Shown here piece by piece: positions 57,041 through 64,000 of a stretch of DNA of 64,000 nucleotides. The translations under genes and the position numbers were made by a program. The stretch spans positions 99,658,336 to 99,722,335 of the forward strand of contig NC_080670.1 in NCBI RefSeq assembly GCF_030247195.1, read 5' to 3'. The DNA comes from Topomyia yanbarensis. Lineage: Eukaryota > Arthropoda > Insecta > Diptera > Culicidae. Under the pieces are notes generated by a model. It saw nothing but the letters and a program-made list of their open reading frames with translations. It searched no databases and was not told the DNA's origin. The stretch's first letter is position 1. Each line of letters begins with the position of its first letter.

Positions 57041-57445
57041 CAGAGTTAAAAATAATCGAAGCTCTTTATTGACGGCTGAAAATGAACCTGATGCGACTCG
57101 CGGTGAATAGAAAAAATTTTCATTCAAATATCCATGTTATTCATTCAGTTGAATATCGTACAATATATTCATTTCACTAATTATATAGGAAAATGTTTTC
57201 AAATGCCGGTAAAGCATATGAAACAAAAATCATCATCGCTTACATTGTACCAGGGCCTACTTTGATGCGTTTGATTCGTTGCTGCACGGCCGCTTCGTGT
57301 AATAATCGGAGACGAATGAAAATCTGCATGGATGAATGGGCGGTTTGTTCGTTTGACGTTTTCAGCTGTGTCACTGAATATTGAAAATGAATGCGGCTGA
57401 ATATGATCAATTTTCATTCAATGAAATTGAATATTTTTAACTCTG
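57041..57445. mobile_element. hAT-type MITE, 405 bp, perfect 8-bp duplication
   Basis: Ends CAGAGTTAAAAATA and its inverse TATTTTTAACTCTG, with ATTCAGAT at 57033-57040 and 57446-57453. The duplication fits the hAT preference (T at 2, A at 7). Subterminal tgaaaatgaa-type motifs occur near both ends. Overlapping frames on both strands are not genes. Confidence 0.88.
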
Positions 57446-57589
57446 ATTCAGATTTGTTATTTGGCCGAGTCTCATATACCAATGTGTGTGTTTTTTTGTT
57501 TTTGTTTTTGAGGATAGCAAAAAACTTCCAAAAAAGCCCTGAGGCTGCAGGAAAAAAATATATTAAACTCTAACGTCTCAGGGAGCTGG
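57446..57589 (+). repeat. Fragment of a 'ggccgagtctcatatacc' repeat
   Basis: ttggccgagtctcatatacc followed by a TG run and a T-rich segment: a fragment of the dispersed family, disrupted by the hAT MITE on its left. Confidence 0.55.
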
Positions 57590-60535
57590 TTTGTGTTGAC
57601 ACCCGACTCGCCAAAAACCACTGCTGCCACCTTTGCCCAAAACCTGAGTTCTCCCCAGCACTACCTTACGGCATTACTTCGGGAGGGGGTTTATATGTGC
57701 ATAACACCCACTCTAACTCCACTACATAACAGTTAGTTCCTTCAGTAGGGTTACAGCACTACTCCTCGACGGTGGTGTGTTCTCCACCATCCACACAGGC
57801 TGGCAATTTCCGCATAACAGTCGGAAAGCTAGCTGTGGGTCGAAACTTAGTGCTCTTCCCCTACGAAGACAATCTGGGCGGCAAACTTCAGAATGTTTAA
57901 TTTACCTAGCCCTTCGGCTCCCTTGTGCCATTAGCACCGAAACTTTCTTCTCGTGCCATTCAGCACCACTTACTCGTTCAGCTCCCGACTTGTTCGCAAA
58001 CTACTCGGTCCAGTCCCCAACGTTGGATCTAGCCTACTCCGAATGAGAATTCCTAGGTGAGAGAGGTTCTTCCAATACCAAGCGGTATAGATTTCTCCCG
58101 ATACCGATGTTAGTTTCCGTGAACCAATTAGCTTCCTGCTTTGTTCCGATCTACTCGACCTAGCCTACTCTAGGGGCCAGTCAGTAAGTTCTAAAGTCCA
58201 TTCAGTGTAGTGGAGCGTAGCTTCCGGTTCAATGGCGCCCCAATGACCCACTGATAGCTATTCGACGCGGTCTACTCGATCTGATCCCCGGCTGTGCATC
58301 TACCCTACTCACGAGCTATCCGGTAGTGTGTTAAGGTCGATCCGCCGATTCCGATTAAGCCTGATATCCGGTTCACTGGCGCCCAGATGACTCGAGCCCG
58401 GTTCTGCGTCGCGTACTACTCAACTGGTCTCCGGCGGTGGACCTAATCTACACCGACGGAGAGTTTCCCGACGGTGGAATATCTCTCGAATCACAATTTG
58501 TGGTTTCACTGCGACTTTCTAGTCAAGGGCGCTACTTCGTTGGTCCATTCGCCACTTCCTCTGCATCTCGGAGAGTATACTCGTAACCACTCTGTTAACA
58601 GCGTCCCAGATATGCTCGTCGTGGCTCTTCTCTTCGACGATACTGACAACTATCACACCCTACGAAAACTTCTTCGAACCTAGACTACGTGTTCCGGTGT
58701 CTGCACGTTCACGCACTTCGGACAAAGGAGTGACGAAGCATATCCAAACCAATGTAAGTATTTCCGGAAGCATCCGTACCTGTACAAAATATGTACTCAA
58801 GCTGTTACATTTATTATGAGTCCTCAGCCATAGTGATGCAGATAGGGATCATGCTGGCGATAACGCATACTGCCTCCGACGATATTGTTCTGTAACCACT
58901 CGCGACTCGTACGGCCATCAGCCGGAATGTCCTATTCAGCTTTTCACGGTTCCGCTTGGTTTTCAGCGCAGCACTCCAGGCAGGAACCTCACATCGAAGT
59001 ATCGATGACGAAACAGTAGATAGCATACGTCTCATGCTGCTTCTCGGGTAGCCGACATTTGGCATGATTCTCGTTGTCTTCGTAGACTTTTAACAGGCGT
59101 TGTCGACGTAGTTGTTGAAACCGGTCGTCGGTTAACACTCAAAATTGCTACAGTGCACGCTTCGATGCAATCACGTACCCTCCAACGTCGATCTTAATCC
59201 GCTGAACCGTTTTGACGTTGCTGACCAACAACTTGTGGTGAGTTATTTGCAGCTAGACTCCGTTCATCCAACTCTCGATCGCGTCTATTGTCTCCGTCAC
59301 CGAAAACTCCACTTCTTCAAGTATCTCACCCATCACTGTTAGTTACACGTCGTCCGCGAAACCCACACAGAAAAAATATTTTGTAATTTTAAGTTTATTT
59401 TCATGCACATATTAGGAGCATGAATTTTAATGAAAAATTAAGTTCCACCACAAATCCACACGACTTGTCGTGTTTTCTTCAACGAATTTTATTATAATTC
59501 TACACGTGGATTGAAAATTACAGTTTCTTCAAACGGAAAACCAATGCACTTCAATGTATTTTTTACACACTTATTGCTGTAAAATGAATGACATGTAATA
59601 TTACACGAATGAAAGTGTAAAATTGTATGCTTTTTGATGCTTCAATGGAGTGCATTGATTTTAACGTAATTTTCAATCAAAGTTTTGATTCAATCTTGAT
59701 ATGTTTACATTCGTATTGATTTACATGTCGTTTAAATTTCATCATTTTTTGTGCGCACGATTTTCACTTTCCTGAGCAGCCGCAGAGTTACGACCCCATC
59801 GTACATCCCGTTCCACAGAGTTGGACCAAGAATGGAGCCTTGAGGAACGCACGCTGTGACTGGCATTGACTTCTGCCCTTCGCTCGTCTCGCACAGCAAC
59901 ACTCTGCTCTAGAAAAAGCCCCTGGGAACCCTCATTCTGAGCAACGCTGCAGCAATGGCTGTCCAGTTGGCGCTGTTAAATGCATTCTTAACATCTATCG
60001 TGACCACAGCCCAGTATCGCTATCCTCTTCACTTCTGTTTAGATGCCTTCTCAGCACTCTTAAATATTGTCCGAATTGCATCCACTGTTGACGCTTCTTG
60101 CGCAATCCCAGCTGCCTCTTAGTTAGTCCGCGCTCCCCCTCCGTGCATTTCATCAACCTGTTAAAGATGATTCTTTCCTGGAATTTTCCGTGTGTATCTA
60201 GCAGACATAAGATGCCGGATCGCCCGGTGGCTTCCCTGGCTTCGGTTGCAGTACCAGCTTCTATACCTTCCAAATTTCGGGGAACCTTTATTTAAACACT
60301 TCTGCAGCACCATCCTGAACACGTCCAGATATGCCAGGATCGCAGCTTTCAGCGCCACGTTTGGTATTCTATCCGGACCAGGGGCTTTCTTAGACACTTC
60401 GATGCTTTGTCGAGCTCATCGTTACTTACCGATCGTCCGTGTGTGTTCATTCTTCTTCGCCGTACGGTGTTGGTGGCCAGAGAGTTGGATCGTGCTTCGA
60501 GAAAAGACCCTCGATAATTTCAGATGTATTTATTG
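57590..60535 (-). mobile_element. R1-clade LINE, copy 2, 5'-truncated
   Basis: Minus-strand ORF2 remnant from about 60535 (EIIEGLF) to a long 3' part near 57590. RT start: KAPGPDRIPNVALKAAILAY near 60370-60310; SYRPICLLDT-like text near 60230; RIIFNRLMKCTEGERGLTKRQ near 60170; VFPQGSILGP-like text near 59820; FADDV- near 59355; MPNVGYPRSSMRRMLSTVSS and SSILRCEVPAWSAALKTKRN (59065-58960). A C-terminal segment CPKCVNVQTPEHV lies near 58710. Many frameshifts. A MITE (59369-59755) sits just before FADD. More complete at its C-terminus than copy 1. Confidence 0.72.
59369..59755. mobile_element. MITE of about 390 bp inside the R1 RT
   Basis: It interrupts the codons for VGFADD of the LINE. Ends acagaaaaaatattttgtaa and, inverted, cgcacaaaaaatgatgaaat match only loosely. 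CAC flanks both sides, possibly a 3-bp duplication. No coding capacity. Superfamily not assigned. Confidence 0.5.
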
Positions 60536-61482
60536 ACTTTGATCAAATATCTTCCAGGCTCGCGATTTTGGCCGTAATGTTTTGCTTTACGTTACAGTTT
60601 AATTGCTTGATAGCCGCATACTTGAAAAAAAAAACTTGTCGCTATGCCCGAAAGTCCTGGAGTAGCTTTGAAAGTCTATGAAGTTCTGACACAGTTTTTG
60701 GAATCGACATGATGGCACTTTCAGGGCAGCAAACAAACATTATTTGAAATCTGTTTGAACTGTACATATACGACCTATGATCGCAAATCAGTCCCATAAT
60801 GATAGGAAGTCCCATAGTAAACAGAATAAATATGCGCTCATGGGTAGTATAGAGGATTGGATATTGTGATCTTCATACTCGGGTTTTCATTTCTTATGTG
60901 CAGAATTATTTCTCTCTTTTTTCCATCGCGTGACGTTAACTTAACTTAACTGAAACCTTTAACTTTTTTAAAAACTTTTACACGAGATCTCAAGAGAATT
61001 GTAATTGTAAGCAAATTGCAGTCAAAAGCTTCCAGAAATGACTGCAAAGAGCACTTTACCCGATAAGAAGACGCATAAAGATTCTACATTCGTATAGCTT
61101 TAAGCTAATTCAGACTTTTTGTAATTTTTTTGAATTATGTTAGGAAAATTTTGTTTAAAGATCAGAGTGGATATCAGCATTCATATTGCCATATTAACAG
61201 GCCACCTGCTAAAAAGTTACCTTGCTTCAGTTGTTAAAAAATTTTTTTTTTTTTTGAAAATCCAAAACTCAAGCTAGCTTCAATTAAAAATTTTACAACT
61301 AATCAAAAAACAAAAAGTAAATAAAGTCAACAAAAAAGTACAATGAACTGAACTCAAAAAGTGGAAAATTCCATAAAAAATAGTTTTTCTTTCTGAATTT
61401 TCGTAATCAGATCTAAATATTTACGAAATATATTATTTCTGTTTCTATCTCGCTAGGATGTGATAATGGAATATGGCGGGAA
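60536..61482. other. Non-coding stretch
   Basis: About 950 bp, AT-rich with an A/T homopolymer near 61240. Frame 60439-60681 is a shadow of the LINE end. Confidence 0.4.
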
Positions 61483-61739
61483 AATATTCTTTTGCATATA
61501 AAATATTTTAAATAATCCATAAAGAATTGTAAAACGAGCCATAAAAAAGTTGTCCATGTTCCATAAAACAAAACTGAAAATCCATAAAACAGTGTGAATG
61601 ATCCATAAAATGGGTGATTTGATCCATAAATTATGTAAAATTGTACCATAAAATGGTCGCAAAATGCGGATTTTTGCGAAAACAGTTTATTTTAACATAA
61701 ATAAACCGCATCCGAGAGCGAAAATGTAAAATTATTAAC

Positions 61740-62335
61740 CAAGCTATGGTAAACTGAAAAAATAAGTTGTGCTTAATAATACTCATAACAGTGACAGTGT
61801 TTTAACAAGCGTGCTTATACTGAAAGCTAGTGTGATGCGGCTTGGCCGCATATCCGAGGCCAAGGATCCGAAGCGGCGCAAAGCCCGTTGATCCGTTGGA
61901 CGAGGCATTGATTAACCCGTAGCTGGAATTGCAAGCAAACCTGTGATCCTCTCGTTTGCTCGGTTTACTTAAACATAGGGGCTATAGCTAGTTAAAAGCC
62001 GACTGAGCGGCAGCGAAGTCGGACAGTGCACTAGAAGGCGATGTGGCGTAGCCACATTAGTCAGTGTTCGTGTATAAAGTGTCCTTTTTCGCTTCAGATA
62101 GATGGTATTTGCGACTCATGTCCCTGTATCAGTGAGCTAATAACTCTCAGCGCGCTAATATCATAGATACCCTGCCGTTTAAAGAGTTGTCATAATTATT
62201 TCAGGTTAGCTAAGATCAGTTACCTGACTAGTGTGATACGGAAGCTTAAGTTTAACAATAATGTATGCATTGTTTTTTGTAGTTTGACATTACAACCAAA
62301 TGTAATAAACTGTATTATTACTTCGAATGGCAAAA
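61740..62335 (+). other. Conserved loop of hairpin element, copy 2
   Basis: Matches 38198-38788 nearly base for base, including tgcggcttggccgca and gatgtggcgtagccacatt. The second stem differs (agcccgttgatccg replaces agccgctgaggatccg), so pairing is not strictly conserved there. Confidence 0.7.
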
Positions 62336-62454
62336 ATGTCGCATGAATTCATTAAATTTAATTTTTCTGGTGCATAAGCACATATTAATGGATCGTTTTA
62401 CATCTTCTTATGTATCGTTTTATAAATATCCATGAACCATAATTTAACGTTTGT

Positions 62455-63605
62455 TTATGTTTATTATCTTCACCAACATGCCCCTTGGCCCCAATGGTGG
62501 TTGCTTAAACTAATTACATTTTAAAATTACCAACAGTTTCGCTTTTATCGCATTCCGCTTCCGGTTGAAGTCAAAGGCCGTCGCCACACTGTTATAAATT
62601 CGTTGGAGTCCGGTAACAGCGCTCTGGCAACCATAGTTGGTTCTCCTGAACGGAACTCGCAGAAGAGAGTTATTAAGTAGAGCTCGAACGCGGGCTTGAA
62701 GATCCAGGCGTCCGAGGATTGTAGGGCAATCCACTCTGGCAGAGAGTAAGTCCGAGACGAACAGGGCTCGTGAGCAGTCCCTCCGAATGCTGAGTGTATC
62801 AAGGTGTATTAGCTGGGAACGGTTTTTATAGCTCGGCAGCTGAAATCTGTTTCGCCATGGGAGATGACGAAGGGCGAATCGTATGAACCTACGTTGGACA
62901 GCCTCGATTCTGTCAATCCTGTTCTGGTAGTACGGATTCCAAACAGCTGAACAATATTCTATCGTTGAGCGGACCAACGCGCAGTAAAGCGATTTAAGAC
63001 AATATACGCCCCTGAAGTTTTTCGCTATTCGGAAGATGAACCCAAGCTGTCGTGATGCCTTATCCACGATGTATGACGTGTGTGGTTTGAATGTTAGTGC
63101 CGAATCCATGATGACTCCCAGATCTTTGATGTGAGAGTGTCTTGGAATCCTCGAGCCGAAAAAATGGTAATTAAATTGAGTCGGATGGCGTTTCCGCGTG
63201 AACGTAACGATTGAGCATTTGCTCGGGTTTAAAACCATTCTGTTTAGATCACACCACGTACTAAAGCTGTCCAGTTCCCTCTGAAGAAGCTCTGCATCGG
63301 TTTTATCCCGTATTTGTTGTAAAATTTTCATGTCGGCGAAAGAAAGTCGGGGTCCTTGTAATGTAATATTGACGTCATTAAAGTAGAGGAGGAATATTAC
63401 TGGACCGAGATGGCTTCCTTGTGGTTTGCCGGATGTAGCGAAGAATGGTGCAGATAGACAGTCCTTAAAGCTGATTTGGAGTTGCCTTCCATCGAGGTAG
63501 GAACGAAACCAGCGCAGAAGCTATTGCGATATCATGGATGATTTTGTCGAATCCATGTAAATAGCATCGGTTTGCAATCCGTTAGCGAATCAATCCATTA
63601 TCCAA
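62455..63605 (-). mobile_element. CR1-like LINE, 5'-truncated, inserted in hairpin copy 2
   Basis: Comparison with hairpin copy 1 (38893-38910, uninterrupted aacgttcgatatatg) shows the insertion point. The element holds RT motif A (TDAIYMDSTKSS near 63560), motif B, a shortened motif C and the C-terminus, plus about 55 bp of 3' untranslated sequence. It is related to the 30665-42240 element but distinct. A 10-bp difference next to the right flank hides the target duplication. Confidence 0.75.
62510..63530 (-). pseudogene. CR1-like RT C-terminal half, catalytic Asp missing
   Basis: An unbroken frame of over 300 codons from about 63520 to the stop at 62510. Blocks in order: RSYLDGRQLQISFKDCL, GKPQGSHLGPVIFLLYFNDV (motif B), LSFADMKIL, where family members have FADD-MKI-type text, so one of the two catalytic Asp codons is absent, then LNPSKCSIVTFTRKR, KDLGVIMDSALTFKPH, LVRSTIEYCSAVWNPYY, QRRFIRFALRHLPW and a Lys-rich tail. 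It is well preserved for its length, yet cannot be active and lacks the N-terminal half. Confidence 0.8.
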
Positions 63606-64000
63606 CTTTCGATATATGAATCAATACATTGTATTTCTAATGTTCATTTTTGCATCTTCTATGGACCAAGAAATATTATTTTGCAAACATTTTCATCAAA
63701 TTTATGGAACTTTTTCTAACATTTTATTGCTCCATTTTGTAATACCGTGGAACATTTTTGTCGATATTATGGAACCTATTGACGTGTTGTAATGTACATT
63801 GTTAATATTTATGGATCAGTGTCAGTTAATTTATGGCGCAAAATGTATCATTTTATGGAACATTTCCAATATTTTTATGGGGCATTGGTTGATTTTAATT
63901 GCTGTTTATTACTATTTTAATACTCTTTTGCGACCATTTTATGGTTCAATTTTACATAATCTATGGATCAAATCACCCTTTTTTATGGATCCATTCACAC

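Larger units (their letters stand above)
61483..64000. mobile_element. Hairpin element with CCATAAAA repeats, copy 2, runs off window
   Basis: Left arm remnant 61500-61665 (ccataaaa units matching 37605-37770), an internal replacement (61666-61740), then the conserved loop (61740-62335), then the right arm from 62336, which is interrupted at about 62450 by a LINE and resumes at 63610 (cgatatatgaatca…) to the window end. The right arm is collinear with 38789-39300 of copy 1. The inner left arm is lost, so this copy could pair only partly. Confidence 0.75.

Overview
The window looks like intergenic chromatin from a mosquito, most likely a culicine such as Aedes or a relative. It is AT-rich, and almost every recognisable coding stretch belongs to a transposable element. 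The families present (Jockey, RTE, I, R1 and CR1-like non-LTR elements, Penelope-like elements, BEL/Pao, Tc1, hAT, Harbinger and Transib-like DNA elements, tRNA-derived SINEs) match the crowded, nested repeat landscape known for culicine genomes. The species is an inference from these families. I found no exon, tRNA, rRNA or other host gene that I can defend, and no CRISPR, operon or bacterial features.

Layout. 1-4118: a broken Jockey-clade LINE, followed by a minisatellite of TTCCCGGAA palindromes. 5866-10555: a TA-flanked DNA element with GGGGTAAGTTGGCGG motifs. It hosts an older dispersed repeat, a second copy of the Jockey 3' end inside a 241-bp duplication, an RTE fragment, a 9-bp minisatellite and a Harbinger MITE. 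10749-12054: a smaller TA-flanked element of similar design. 13411-15403: the 3' end of an I-clade LINE with an intact RNase H. 17699-24910: two Penelope-like copies facing away from each other. One is split by a 2.3-kb Transib-like foldback with a clean 5-bp target duplication. 26269-27892: a dead Tc1 element.

30665-42240: one nearly full-length CR1-like LINE on the minus strand, cut open by a TA-flanked MITE, a 2.7-kb hAT-like element (which itself holds an inverted repeat and a SINE) and a 3.9-kb retro-insertion. That last insertion contains a giant hairpin element (37590-39385) with arms of about 590 bp and a GC-rich structured loop. A second copy of the hairpin element runs off the right edge (61483-64000) and is itself split by a CR1-like LINE.

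42640-60535: a SINE, a BEL/Pao fragment, two R1-clade LINE copies, a TTAA-flanked element with a recent 325-bp tandem duplication, several copies of a 'gcctttctcat' repeat family, a short inverted-repeat pair, an RTE relict and an hAT MITE with a perfect 8-bp duplication.

The pieces do not form a pathway. Their relation is stratigraphic: target duplications and interrupted reading frames show which element landed in which. The least explained items are the two hairpin elements with the conserved loop, the Transib-like foldback inside the Penelope pair, and the identical 485-bp LINE segment flanked by a very long duplication. Coordinates of element ends are by eye. Those with a named target duplication are exact or nearly so; the others are approximate.
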